Shown piece by piece: positions 32,340-41,556 of a stretch of DNA of 58,969 nucleotides. Source of the stretch: Verrucomicrobiota bacterium (GTDB lineage: Bacteria > Verrucomicrobiota > Verrucomicrobiia > JABWAM01); assembly GCA_023269615.1 (NCBI GenBank), contig JAHFSY010000026.1:1-58969 (forward strand), read 5' to 3'. The position numbers and the translations under genes were made by a program. The notes under the pieces are model-generated. The model ran no database searches. It was not told the origin of the DNA and saw only the letters and a list, made by a program, of their open reading frames with translations. How positions within the stretch are numbered: position 1 is the first letter of the stretch; every line of letters begins with the position of its first letter.

Positions 32340-35096
32340 ATGGACGACCTCTCTAAAGCCTACGACCCCGCCCTCGCCGAGGAAAAATGGTACCAGCAAT
32401 GGCTCGACCGCGGCGATTTCACCGCGGACCCCTCACGCGCCTTCAATGGTCGCGGCTTGTCCGACTCCCAGAAATCCGAACAGCGCGCGCTCGGGCTCAA
32501 GGAAGCCTACTCCATTGTCATCCCTCCGCCCAACGTCACGGGCATCCTCCACATGGGCCACGTGCTCAACAACACCATCCAGGACGTCCTGGCTCGACGC
32601 AAACGCATGCAGGGATTTGAAGTGCTCTGGCTTCCCGGCATTGACCATGCGGGAATCGCCACCCAGGCGATGGTGGAAAAGCAGGTGCGCAAGGAGGAAA
32701 AGAAAACGCGCCACGATCTCGGCCGCGACGAATTTCTCAAGCGCGTCTGGGCATGGAAGGACAAACACGGCGGAATCATACTCCAGCAGCTAAAAAAACT
32801 CGGCTGCTCGTGCGACTGGACGCGAACAGTCTTCACAATGGACGGCCTCGACCCGCGCCATCCCGATCCGCGAATCAATTACTCCCGCTGGGTCACCCAC
32901 GTTTTTGTCGAACTCCACAAGAAGGGCCTCATCTATCGCGGACGCCGCATGGTCAACTGGTGCGTCGTGTCGCGCACCGCGCTTTCCGACGAGGAAGTGA
33001 TCATGAAGCAAACGCAGGGCAGCATGTGGTTCCTCCGCTATCCGCTCGCGGACAATCCGGAAAAACATCTTGTCGTCGCCACCACACGCCCCGAAACCAT
33101 GCTCGGCGACACCGCCGTGGCGGTGAATCCCAAGGATGAACGCTACAGCCAATGGATCGGCAAAAAATTGAAGCTGCCGCTCGTCGGCCGCGAAATCCCC
33201 ATCATTGCCGACGAGCTGGTGGACCCTGCCTTTGGAACCGGCTGCGTCAAGGTGACGCCCGCCCACGACCCCGCCGACTTTGAAATGGGCAACCGCCACA
33301 ATCTCGAACAAATCCAGGTGATCGGCTTCGACGGGAAGATGACTTCCCATGCGGGAGCGGATTACACGGGCATGGACCGCTACGAATGCCGGAAAAAAGT
33401 GGTGTCCGATCTGGAGGCCCTCCATCTCGTCGAGAAAATTGACGCCTACGCCAACAGCGTCGGCTACAGCGAGCGGGCCGACGTGCCCGCCGAGCCGATG
33501 GTCAGCGAACAATGGTTCCTGAAATATCCCGCCGTGAAGGCTTCGCTCGACGCCGTGACATCCGGGCAAATCACATTCTGGCCAGACCGCTGGGCGAAGG
33601 TGTACGAGCACTGGATGGACGGGATCAAGGACTGGTGCATCTCGCGACAGCTCTGGTGGGGCCATCGCATTCCCGTGTGGACGCGCAACTCGGAAATTCA
33701 CGTCGGCATGGAGCCGCCCGTGGGAGATGGCTGGCTGCAGGATCCCGACGTGCTCGACACATGGTTCTCCTCATGGCTATGGCCCTTTGCCACCATGATT
33801 TCCGCTCCTGAGAAACTGGATTCCGAAATCCGAAATCCGAAATCCGAAATCTCGGTGTTCTATCCGACCCACGACCTGGCCACGGCGCCCGAAATTCTTT
33901 TCTTCTGGGTCGCGCGCATGATCATGGCGGGAGTCGAATTCAAGGGCGGACTGCCCTTCCACAACGTTTATTTCAATGGAATCGTGCGCGACAAGATCGG
34001 GCGCAAGATGTCCAAGACGCTCGGCAACTCGCCCGACCCGCTCGACCTGATCGGCAAGTATGGCGCCGACGCCCTTCGCCTCGGCACCATGCGCTGCGCC
34101 CCGCTGGGACTCGACGTGCGCTTCGACGAACAGCAGGTGGAACTCGGCCGCAACTTCTGCAACAAACTCTGGAACGCCGCCCGCTTCCGCCTGTCGCAAG
34201 GCGCACCTTCAGGACAAAGCATTCCCACCCTCCAAGACCTCTCCGCAAACGATCTTTCGTCGGACGATAAGGCCATCCTCATGCGGCTCGACGCCGCCGT
34301 CCGCGAAATCGAGGGCGCGTTTGCGCGTTACGAGTTCAACCAGATCACCGCCCAGCTCTACGAACTGTTCTGGACGCACTACTGCGACTGGTATCTCGAA
34401 GCCTCCAAGGCCACGCTCTACGGCACGGACGAACGGGCCAAGGCCGTCACGCTGTGCGTGATGGACCACATGCTGAACGCGATGCTGCGCCTGCTCCATC
34501 CCTTCACGCCCTTCATCACCGAGGAGCTGTGGCACGCAATCAATCCTTCCGCATCCAGCATCCAGTTTGCGCCCTGGCCAACCCCACTCAGCCCGACCGA
34601 CGCATCACGACTCGGACTCCAGCCCGACGTGATTCGTTTCGTGGGACAAAAACAGGAAGCCGTCTCGGCCGGCCGCAACCTGCGCGCCAGCTACAACATC
34701 CCAGCCAATCGTAAAACGCCCTTTGCATTCACACCCCAGGGCGACTGGCACAAGTCGGCACACGAAGTGAGTGTGCTGAAAATCCTGCTCAACGCCGATC
34801 CGCTGGATTACGTCACCACCGCCCCCAAAGGCTCCGCCTCCGCCGTCACTCCGCTCGGCACCATCCACCTCCCGCTCGAAGGGCTCGTGGACGTCGAGGC
34901 CGAACGCAAACGCCTCACCGCCCAAATCGGAAAGATTGAAAAGGAACTCCTGGCCGTGAACGCCAAGCTGAACGACCCCGGCTTTACGGGACGCGCCCCA
35001 AAGGAGGCCGTGGACAAACATCGCGCGCGCGCCGACGAGCTGAAAACCGACATCGAAAAAATCCACGCCCAGATCGCGACTCTCGGCGGCAGCTGA
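32340..35096 (+). CDS. valS: Valyl-tRNA synthetase
   Basis: 918 residues. The class I signatures are present: HIGH-type HMGH at residues 71-74 (PPPNVTGILHMGH) and KMSKT at 556-560 (GRKMSKTLGNS). The editing domain, anticodon-binding domain and a C-terminal coiled coil (AERKRLTAQIGKIEKELLAV) complete the family layout. It charges tRNA-Val. Oddity: between WPFATM and FYPT there are about 8-10 extra residues (KLDSEIRNPKSEIS) encoded by a TCCGAAA heptanucleotide repeat tract, listed separately. Confidence 0.97.
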   Translation: MDDLSKAYDPALAEEKWYQQWLDRGDFTADPSRAFNGRGLSDSQKSEQRALGLKEAYSIVIPPPNVTGILHMGHVLNNTIQDVLARRKRMQGFEVLWLPGIDHAGIATQAMVEKQVRKEEKKTRHDLGRDEFLKRVWAWKDKHGGIILQQLKKLGCSCDWTRTVFTMDGLDPRHPDPRINYSRWVTHVFVELHKKGLIYRGRRMVNWCVVSRTALSDEEVIMKQTQGSMWFLRYPLADNPEKHLVVATTRPETMLGDTAVAVNPKDERYSQWIGKKLKLPLVGREIPIIADELVDPAFGTGCVKVTPAHDPADFEMGNRHNLEQIQVIGFDGKMTSHAGADYTGMDRYECRKKVVSDLEALHLVEKIDAYANSVGYSERADVPAEPMVSEQWFLKYPAVKASLDAVTSGQITFWPDRWAKVYEHWMDGIKDWCISRQLWWGHRIPVWTRNSEIHVGMEPPVGDGWLQDPDVLDTWFSSWLWPFATMISAPEKLDSEIRNPKSEISVFYPTHDLATAPEILFFWVARMIMAGVEFKGGLPFHNVYFNGIVRDKIGRKMSKTLGNSPDPLDLIGKYGADALRLGTMRCAPLGLDVRFDEQQVELGRNFCNKLWNAARFRLSQGAPSGQSIPTLQDLSANDLSSDDKAILMRLDAAVREIEGAFARYEFNQITAQLYELFWTHYCDWYLEASKATLYGTDERAKAVTLCVMDHMLNAMLRLLHPFTPFITEELWHAINPSASSIQFAPWPTPLSPTDASRLGLQPDVIRFVGQKQEAVSAGRNLRASYNIPANRKTPFAFTPQGDWHKSAHEVSVLKILLNADPLDYVTTAPKGSASAVTPLGTIHLPLEGLVDVEAERKRLTAQIGKIEKELLAVNAKLNDPGFTGRAPKEAVDKHRARADELKTDIEKIHAQIATLGGS
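33822..33849 (+). repeat. TCCGAAA x4 heptanucleotide tract inside valS
   Basis: Four perfect tandem copies of TCCGAAA occupy 28 bases inside the valS coding frame (residues about 495-504). The count of 7 does not fit the codon period, so a gain or loss of one unit would shift the frame, and only changes by three units keep it. The local protein stretch (DSEIRNPKSEIS) is not a conserved ValS feature. Confidence 0.85.
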
Positions 35097-35120
35097 AAAC
35101 TGAACGCTCATCCCCCACCC

Positions 35121-35173
35121 ACCATTAGTAGTGTGTTTAATATTGACCAAAACCTATTTGTAGTGCTAATGGT
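35121..35173. promoter_or_regulatory. Candidate nrdR promoter with flanking inverted repeat
   Basis: ACCATTAG (35121-35128) and CTAATGGT (35166-35173) are 8-bp inverted arms bracketing TTGACC (35143-35148), a -35-like box; the -10 box would fall on CTAATG/TAATGG, inside the right arm. A repressor bound to these arms, possibly NrdR itself, would cover the promoter. No textbook NrdR box pair is certain. Confidence 0.4.
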
Positions 35174-35181
35174 CAAAAAAC

Positions 35182-35634
35182 ATGCTTTGTCCCAAATGTG
35201 CTTCACTCAACGATCAGGTCATTGATTCGCGCATGACGCAGGAAGGCGGCGTCATTCGTCGGCGGCGTGAATGTCTCAAATGCAAGTATCGCTTCACCAC
35301 GTACGAGGAGGTGCTCAAGGAGGATTTGCACGTGATCAAGAAGGACGGGCGCCACGAGAAATTTTCCCGCCAGAAGATCCGCAACGGGCTGGAAAAAGCG
35401 TGCGAGAAACGCCCCGTCAGCATGGAGCAGATTGACCGCCTGGTGGATGAGCTCGTCGGGGAACTGCAAAGCGAGTATGAACGCGAAATCCCCTCGCGCG
35501 TCATCGGGGAAAAGGTGATGCGCAAGCTGCGAGATGAGGATGAGGTCGCCTACGTGCGCTACGCCTCCGTTTACCGCCAGTTCCGCGACATCGGGGAGTT
35601 TGTAAAGGAAATCCAAACCTTCTCGAAAAACTGA
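35182..35634 (+). CDS. nrdR: Transcriptional repressor NrdR
   Basis: 150 residues: zinc ribbon CPKC (C3, C6) ... ECLKCKYRFTTYE (second pair near 31-34) followed by an ATP-cone domain (VIKKDGRHEKFSRQKIRNGL, RYASVYRQFRDIGEF). NrdR binds ATP/dATP and represses ribonucleotide reductase operons by nucleotide-dependent oligomerisation. No nrd gene is in the window. The stop overlaps the next ATG by one base (TGATG), so the following unknown gene is translationally coupled. Confidence 0.97.
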   Translation: MLCPKCASLNDQVIDSRMTQEGGVIRRRRECLKCKYRFTTYEEVLKEDLHVIKKDGRHEKFSRQKIRNGLEKACEKRPVSMEQIDRLVDELVGELQSEYEREIPSRVIGEKVMRKLRDEDEVAYVRYASVYRQFRDIGEFVKEIQTFSKN

Positions 35635-36188
35635 TGATCCAGCTCAGCCGCCACGCCCTGATGGTATGTTATGAGGATGGACGCATGGAGCCGCTCGGCA
35701 TCCAGGATCTCCTGTCCTCCATGCCCAACCAGTGCAAGCTTGCAGCCGCTTCCATGGATCCCTGGGTGATCGAAACCGTGTTCGAGAGCGTCATCCGCCA
35801 CATCCAGGAGGACCAGCAGCGGGACAAGCTTCCGCTTTCCGAGCTGGTTGAAATGGTCTCAGGCCTCCTGAGCGGCTACTCGGAGGAAGTGCTGCAGAAC
35901 AAGGAAATCCCGCAGATCCAACTCGACCTGTTCGAGACCGCGCGCAGCTGCGGGACGGGTTTCGAGCTGGAATTCTACACGGCATTGCGGCGCTTTTTCA
36001 CGGACCATGCCGACCTGAAACCGCAGCCGCTCCAAATCACGGGCTTGCGGCGATGCGCCAAATTTCTCACGGGACGCCGGCGCTGGAGCAAACGATGCTC
36101 TGACATGCGCGACGAAATCGTTTCATTCATCCGCACCGAGGCCGCAAGAAAAGGCACGCCGAACATGATCCTCACCATGGTGTCGTAA
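35634..36188 (+). CDS. Unknown protein coupled to nrdR
   Basis: 184 residues, mostly helical and without signal or membrane segments. It opens with IQLSRHALMVCYEDGRME, contains VIETVFESVIRHIQEDQQRD, PLSELVEMVSGLLSGYSEEV and an arginine-rich RRCAKFLTGRRRWSKRCSD. The basic C-terminal third suggests nucleic acid binding. I recognise no family. Start codon shared with the nrdR stop means strict co-translation, so a role with NrdR (for example in nucleotide or DNA metabolism) is a reasonable guess. Confidence 0.75.
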   Translation: MIQLSRHALMVCYEDGRMEPLGIQDLLSSMPNQCKLAAASMDPWVIETVFESVIRHIQEDQQRDKLPLSELVEMVSGLLSGYSEEVLQNKEIPQIQLDLFETARSCGTGFELEFYTALRRFFTDHADLKPQPLQITGLRRCAKFLTGRRRWSKRCSDMRDEIVSFIRTEAARKGTPNMILTMVS

Positions 36189-36256
36189 CTTCGGGCGACT
36201 GGCTCAACCCCTCATGGCGCAGGAGTTTAGTCCGATTTCCTCTCCTGTTTTTCTCT

Positions 36257-36317
36257 TGTAGGAGCCGCTGTCAGCGGCGATCCCCCTTCACGGTCGCCGC
36301 TGACAGCGGCTCCTACA
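36257..36317. repeat. Perfect 24-bp palindromic repeat between convergent genes
   Basis: TGTAGGAGCCGCTGTCAGCG GCGA (36257-36280) is followed by 13 bases and its perfect reverse complement (36294-36317). There is no T-run, so it is a REP-like or BIME-like hairpin rather than an ordinary terminator, although its place between the convergent nrdR operon and cupin gene suggests it could stop both transcripts. Confidence 0.75.
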
Positions 36318-36328
36318 GAACTGAACGA

Positions 36329-36949
36329 TCACCCTTGCGGGGCGACGAGAATGTGATTCTTGGGCTTGGGGATGGGCTCAAACACTGTGGCGGGGACGCC
36401 GAATGTTGTTCCCAGCAGGTCGTTCGGGACGAAGCCAAGGGCATCGGAAACTCCAATATCCTCGGGCGATGCGTTGTTAAAAGACACCAGAATCTGCGAT
36501 TCGCCATCCGCAATGTTGTTGATGTAGTGAAAATATCCCATGGGAATGTAGCCGATGTCTCCCGGGTTCAGCTCCACTGTTTCACGCGACCCATCCGGAT
36601 TCAGAACACCGATGAGTACTTTGCCGCTGATCAGGTAATTGCATTCATCGGCATTCGGATGCCAGTGGGGCTCACGAAGGCCGCCTTTGTGGAGATGCAC
36701 GGAGTACATCGTCAGCCCATTGAGAATGGGAAACATGGACTTGTTGACCAGTCGAATGCTTCCCCCTTTATTGTTGACTGCCTCCTTGCCATCCTTTTCC
36801 AGGCGAAACTTGTGCGTCAATGCCGATCGGTCGGAGGTTTTATTGTCGCTGTATTGCGTCACCGCGGATTTGGCAGCGAGAACCTGGGGTACAACTGCAG
36901 CGCCCGCGAGCGCAGCACCGGTGGTCATGAGAAATTCTTTTCGATTCAT
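36329..36949 (-). CDS. Exported cupin protein (oxalate decarboxylase/germin-like)
   Basis: 206 residues with a Tat- or Sec-like leader (NRKEFLMTTGAALAGAAVV). The single cupin barrel carries the metal motif HWHPNADECNYLISG (two His and a Glu) and the second motif near GYFHYINN. It would bind Mn or another metal and act on a small carboxylate or sugar acid. It is monocistronic. The mature length is that of one germin domain rather than the bicupin oxalate decarboxylase. Confidence 0.85.
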   Translation of the reverse strand: MNRKEFLMTTGAALAGAAVVPQVLAAKSAVTQYSDNKTSDRSALTHKFRLEKDGKEAVNNKGGSIRLVNKSMFPILNGLTMYSVHLHKGGLREPHWHPNADECNYLISGKVLIGVLNPDGSRETVELNPGDIGYIPMGYFHYINNIADGESQILVSFNNASPEDIGVSDALGFVPNDLLGTTFGVPATVFEPIPKPKNHILVAPQG

Positions 36950-37010
36950 GCGAGCGGCTTACACTCAGCCTCATCGTGAGTCAACGACCATTCCGACGCG
37001 ATCTGGCTGA

Positions 37011-37170
37011 AACGGAGGGACACGCTCCGTCGTGTCCGTTGGTGGATGGGTCCGCAACTGTCAAAACAGCCTTGAACCGGGAATACGTGCTTTCGTCGTT
37101 TTCGAAAAACATCGTTACTTGAAAATCCATTCGTGGCGTGGGTGGACACGACGGAGCGTGTCCCTCCGTT
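37011..37170. repeat. Paired 27-bp inverted repeat (GGGACACGCTCCGTCGTGTCC family)
   Basis: AACGGAGGGACACGCTCCGT (then CGTGTCC, 37011-37037) recurs as an exact reverse complement at 37144-37170, 106 bases apart. Each arm is itself a palindrome (GGACACG...CGTGTCC). Nothing coding lies between. The right copy is six bases from the stop of the PhyH gene, so it may also serve as its terminator-like hairpin. Confidence 0.7.
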
Positions 37171-37176
37171 CATTTG

Positions 37177-38100
37177 TCAGCAAACCCGCCCGCGTTTCCC
37201 GGCCATGGCGTGCGCAATGGGCTTGTCCCCGATCCAACGCTCGTCAATGGGCTCGGACGCAAGCTGATACCGCGAATCGGAGGAGAGACGATAGCAGTTG
37301 GTGTGATTGTCGGTGCTGCCATGGACGGTGAACATTCCGAACGTCACAAAGTCACCCGCCTTGAACTCGCTGGTGAGCCAGCGTCCCCCAAGCTTCTCGC
37401 GAAGCGTGGCCGGGTTCTTGGTGAGATACCCGTTCCACTGCCACTGCTTCTTGCCGGCCTCGATCAGCGGGGCATCGGCATAATTGGTGCAATAGGAATC
37501 CACGTCGCGCTGCCCATAATTCCGGTTCAGATGATCGTGCCGATGGGATTTCTCCAGGATCATCAGCCCACCCAACTCATGAGTGACGTCCCCCAGGGGA
37601 ATCCAGCAGGTGTACAGCTTCTTCGTACCGCGCCCCATGTACACAATATCGCAATGGGCCGGAGTTCCAACATTGGGCTCCACCGCCCGCACCCACGTAA
37701 AATCAAAGTGCCTCACCGTGCCTCCAAGAAACCCCTTGTAAAAATCCATGATGCGCCCTTCGTAAAGCAGGTCGTATAGTTTGGTCCCGGGCCTCGCCAT
37801 CTCTGACATCATGGAGGGCACGGGTGTTCCATCCTTCGACACCGCGTCCATCAACGGATGCGATGGGTCGAGAAACCCACCCTTTTCAATATGCTCCAGG
37901 ATGGACCTCCGCGCCTTGATCACGTTGTCGCGCTCCAGGTATCCGGGAATAAAAAGGTATCCATCCTCATTCATGCGCTCGCGCAGCGCCGGGTAATCAT
38001 CAGCGATGTCGTCCGAGCGGCGCATTTCGCCGAAACATTCCGTCGATGTATCCAGTTCGATTCCGCGGGACGTAAGGCGTGGAAGGGTGGCTGTATTCAT
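37177..38100 (-). CDS. Phytanoyl-CoA dioxygenase (PhyH) family protein, second copy
   Basis: 307 residues. Iron ligands H149-x-D151 (TPAHCDIVY) and the distal H260 (FTVHGSTDN), with R271 for 2-oxoglutarate. It is only distantly like the PhyH at 19739. It diverges from an AraC-type regulator across 73 bases, so that regulator may control it. The substrate is unknown; such enzymes hydroxylate small natural products or ectoine-like compounds. Confidence 0.88.
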   Translation of the reverse strand: MNTATLPRLTSRGIELDTSTECFGEMRRSDDIADDYPALRERMNEDGYLFIPGYLERDNVIKARRSILEHIEKGGFLDPSHPLMDAVSKDGTPVPSMMSEMARPGTKLYDLLYEGRIMDFYKGFLGGTVRHFDFTWVRAVEPNVGTPAHCDIVYMGRGTKKLYTCWIPLGDVTHELGGLMILEKSHRHDHLNRNYGQRDVDSYCTNYADAPLIEAGKKQWQWNGYLTKNPATLREKLGGRWLTSEFKAGDFVTFGMFTVHGSTDNHTNCYRLSSDSRYQLASEPIDERWIGDKPIAHAMAGKRGRVC

Positions 38101-38173
38101 GCGGACAGGTTAATCCTGATCGCCGAAAACAGGAATGGCTCTTTCGGCTGGGAACTTGTATATTTTGGATCCC

Positions 38174-39025
38174 ATGCCCTCCACCGTTTCCAGCCTCAAG
38201 TCGCAACTCCTCTTCCGCAACGCCTCCCAGTCCCCCCTTGGAAGAATCACCCAGGCGGGCGTGCTCCGCAACAGCAAGGGGGTCTATCCGCTGCGCGTCT
38301 TCGGGAGCTACGCCCTCGTCTATCTCCTGGATGGAAGCGGCCGCTACCGCGATGCCAACGGCGTCAACCAAGCCATCCGCCCGGGCGACCTCATCCTGAT
38401 CTTTCCAAAACTCGGACACAGCTATGGCCCGGGCAGGGGCGAGCATTGGACAGAAATCCACCTTGTGTTCGACGGCCCGATTTTCGAGATGTGGGAGGCA
38501 AACAGGGTGATTGATCCCGCCCAGCCGATCCACCACGCGGAACCGATTGACTACTGGCTCCACCGCCTGGAAGCCTCCCTGGGTGCGCCTCGAAAACCGG
38601 GCGTCTTTGCCCCTCCGCTGCTGGAAGTGTGCCGTCTCCAGCTCACGCTCGCCGAAATGCTGCTCGGTGGATCGAAGGGGGCGGGACGCCAGGAAGACAT
38701 GGCGTGGGCCTCGCGCGCGTGCGCACTGCTCGAGTCGGATTTGTCCCATGAATTCGACTTGTACGATCTGGCGGAGCAACTGGGGACTTCCTACGACAGC
38801 TTCCGCAAACGCTTCGCCCGTGTCGCCGGCATGCCACCCGCCAAATACCGTTCAGCCCGGATCGTGGATCGCGCCTGCGAACTGATGCAGGGCGGAAATC
38901 TCACCGACAAGCAAATCGCCGAAAGCCTCGGCTTCTGCGATGAGTTCCACTTCTCCCGCCGCTTCAAGGAAATCACCGGCACATCCCCAAGACAGTTCCG
39001 CCGCAGCCTTCCACAGACGCGCTAA
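38174..39025 (+). CDS. AraC-family transcriptional regulator
   Basis: 283 residues from ATG 38174. N-terminal cupin-like sensing domain (VYPLRVFGSYALVYLLDGSG, IRPGDLILIFPKLGHSYGPG) and C-terminal double HTH (DLYDLAEQLGTSYDSFRKRF, IAESLGFCDEFHFSRRFKEI). Probably senses a sugar or related ligand and controls the divergent PhyH gene. It converges with the large membrane gene, overlapping by four bases (39022-39025). Confidence 0.9.
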   Translation: MPSTVSSLKSQLLFRNASQSPLGRITQAGVLRNSKGVYPLRVFGSYALVYLLDGSGRYRDANGVNQAIRPGDLILIFPKLGHSYGPGRGEHWTEIHLVFDGPIFEMWEANRVIDPAQPIHHAEPIDYWLHRLEASLGAPRKPGVFAPPLLEVCRLQLTLAEMLLGGSKGAGRQEDMAWASRACALLESDLSHEFDLYDLAEQLGTSYDSFRKRFARVAGMPPAKYRSARIVDRACELMQGGNLTDKQIAESLGFCDEFHFSRRFKEITGTSPRQFRRSLPQTR

Positions 39026-41556
39026 AGCGTGCTCCTTTCACGACCAGTGCAAAAACTTGCATCGAGCCTCCAGAAAGCGAGGCTGGCCAGGAGGTAACAG
39101 ATGGAGGCGATCAGCAGAACCACCTTGAATCCAAGAAACTGCGCAAGCATGATTGCCAGAATCGAACCCAGCACAGTGAAACCGGAATTGATGCCCCACG
39201 CCCACGGCACACAGAGCGGACGACGGCGACCCAATAACACAAGCCCGGTTGGGAAAAACATTCCGAGCGAAAACCCGAGCGGCGCTATGACGGAAGCACA
39301 CAACAGAACCCGAAACATGAAGCTCTTCGCGATACCCCATTCGACAATTTGCGGCCAGATTCTCATATATAAAACAAGATAAACGACGATAAACATCGAA
39401 AGAGCCGCGATGCAGCGGTTGTCTTGTTTGAACAATTGCCTGATTTTTGGCGAGTAATAACTGCCCACACCGGAACATATGAGCAATGAAGCAAGCGTGA
39501 CGGAAATGGAGTACATGGGACTTCCCAGTAATAGAACGAACTTTTGCATTTGAACAATCTCAATCATGATAAATCCCAAACCAAGGCAGGCAAAGTATCC
39601 AACAAAGGGAAGAATGTCTCCAATCGGTAATTTTGTGATGCCATCAAGTTGAAACAAAATCAAAGGAGTCAAGATGAAAGCCATGATAAACAGGACGGAG
39701 GAAATCACGATCACGAACTGAACCAACACAATGGAGCTGCCACCCGCCGGATGATCTTGTTCAAAATCGGGCAAAAGACGGAACTTATGACGCTTGTAAA
39801 AAAATGGACTGTCATCCGTGGCGGCAGAAACATCATGCTGGCAATCCTTGATGAACTGCGCCTGCCTGCCTTCGCGAAATGAAGCCGCGTAAATCTCCAG
39901 CGCCAGAGTGCCCTCGTCCGTCAATTTGGAGATCGGGGTATAAATCGGGCAAGCACCGTGTTTTTCAAAATAATCCAGGACGTCTTTTTCCTCACTTTTG
40001 CTGAATGGTGTTTTTCTGATCAACATGATGCTCCAGCCTTCGGATTCACCAACAATCACATTCTCCCATGGGCGGGAAACTCCCGCCTGCTGAAGAGCAT
40101 CAAATACCATGATGAACAATCGCGTTGTTTCCGGTCCAGACCATCGATTGAAATTAATAATTCCATCGCGCTTAAGAATTCTTAAATAATCCACGACAGC
40201 CTCCGTGGTGTAGAGATAGCTTTCAGCGAAGGCATACGCACCGGACGACAGGGCTGCAAAGGTATCCACCCCATTAAGAATAACAAGGTCTGAAGTGCCC
40301 GAAGATTGCGTCTTGACGAAATGTCGACCATCGATATTGCGAACCATGACTCCCGGGGCTTCGTAAATGTGCCCCGAGTACTCGAACGCCGCTCCTCCTC
40401 GGGACATCTCCCTGAATGTGGTCGAGTTGATCTCCGCTCCCAACACCGTGGTTGCGCCATGTGACCTGGCCATGAATATATCGCGGCCGCCACCCGCCCC
40501 GATAATCACCACTCTTTTGTCCTTCGAAATATCAGAATCAGGCGTGCCCTGCCGCTGCCTGATCTGGTCTTCGCCGTTCATCCCAAGAAGAAGGTAGGGG
40601 ACTTCCACCAATCGGCTGAAGAGAATCAGGCGGGATCGATTTCTTTGTTGTCCCGTGTTTGAAAATTCATAGACGGGAGTTCCGGCACGGTAGCTCGTGA
40701 CAAAGTGCCACCACTTCGGCGCTGGAATCAGATTAACCTGCAATGGAACTGAATCTATCCCGTAATACTCCTGATTATTGGTTGAACTGTGATCATATAA
40801 ATCTGTGCGACCGAGTGGATTCCACGTTCTTTTAATCGTCGTATAACTCCCTGATCCATAATGACCAGGAATCCACTCTGAACCAAAACTGTTATCCACC
40901 TTGTAATCGGGTTCATCCATGACACATCCGACAAAACCCATGATCAGTGCTGTCATTGCGAGCAAAATATTACAAGCGCTTGATGTTTTTGATTGATCAG
41001 ATTCCAAAAACCATATTGCGATCAGCAATGACCCGATTGCCATCCAGATGATGGAGTGAAATGGGTCGGAAATGGATAGCAATGGATAGAATAGCATGGC
41101 GCCACATGCGGCGCCGGTGAGATCCCAGAAATAAAGCTTCGGGCTTCTTATGCTATTGGATGAAAACAGGAACGCCATCAGAAACCCAGCGCTTGCAAAT
41201 GGGAGGGCAACAAGCGCGCATACCGCGGCGAGGACGACAGCCCCCAATGTTCCATTGAGCATTGACATCTCAATTTCCTCGGTGCTTATCTTATAAGTGC
41301 TGACCAGCAAGCTGAAGGCAAGGCATGACAATAAAATGGCAGTCATCCGATGACTTTCCATTTCATTCAGTTTATTCTTAAAAATAAGATAGGCTGTGGC
41401 TCCAATGCCATAGCCAAGTAAAGCAAAAGATATTACAATATATACCATGTGACTCCATGCCTTGAGCCCAAGAATGAGACCAAACATGAGTTGTGACAAA
41501 ATACATGCGAATGAAATGAAGAAGACAACTCCATTGGTTTTAGTCTGACTTATCAT
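39022..41556 (-). CDS. Large membrane protein with spermidine-synthase-like SAM domain
   Basis: 844 residues with many hydrophobic segments at both ends (for example FFISFACILSQLMFGLILGL, SSVLFIMAFILTPLILF, LGFSLGMFFPTGLVLL) around a soluble Rossmann domain with VVIIGAGGGRDIFMARSHGA, VLGAEINST and DLVILNGVD. This fits the 'fused MFS/spermidine synthase' type: a transporter-like membrane part and an aminopropyltransferase/methyltransferase-like core. The DNA here looks clearly AT-richer than its neighbours (for example around 40150-40200), which may mean horizontal transfer. Exact activity unknown. Confidence 0.8.
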   Translation of the reverse strand: MISQTKTNGVVFFISFACILSQLMFGLILGLKAWSHMVYIVISFALLGYGIGATAYLIFKNKLNEMESHRMTAILLSCLAFSLLVSTYKISTEEIEMSMLNGTLGAVVLAAVCALVALPFASAGFLMAFLFSSNSIRSPKLYFWDLTGAACGAMLFYPLLSISDPFHSIIWMAIGSLLIAIWFLESDQSKTSSACNILLAMTALIMGFVGCVMDEPDYKVDNSFGSEWIPGHYGSGSYTTIKRTWNPLGRTDLYDHSSTNNQEYYGIDSVPLQVNLIPAPKWWHFVTSYRAGTPVYEFSNTGQQRNRSRLILFSRLVEVPYLLLGMNGEDQIRQRQGTPDSDISKDKRVVIIGAGGGRDIFMARSHGATTVLGAEINSTTFREMSRGGAAFEYSGHIYEAPGVMVRNIDGRHFVKTQSSGTSDLVILNGVDTFAALSSGAYAFAESYLYTTEAVVDYLRILKRDGIINFNRWSGPETTRLFIMVFDALQQAGVSRPWENVIVGESEGWSIMLIRKTPFSKSEEKDVLDYFEKHGACPIYTPISKLTDEGTLALEIYAASFREGRQAQFIKDCQHDVSAATDDSPFFYKRHKFRLLPDFEQDHPAGGSSIVLVQFVIVISSVLFIMAFILTPLILFQLDGITKLPIGDILPFVGYFACLGLGFIMIEIVQMQKFVLLLGSPMYSISVTLASLLICSGVGSYYSPKIRQLFKQDNRCIAALSMFIVVYLVLYMRIWPQIVEWGIAKSFMFRVLLCASVIAPLGFSLGMFFPTGLVLLGRRRPLCVPWAWGINSGFTVLGSILAIMLAQFLGFKVVLLIASICYLLASLAFWRLDASFCTGRERSTL

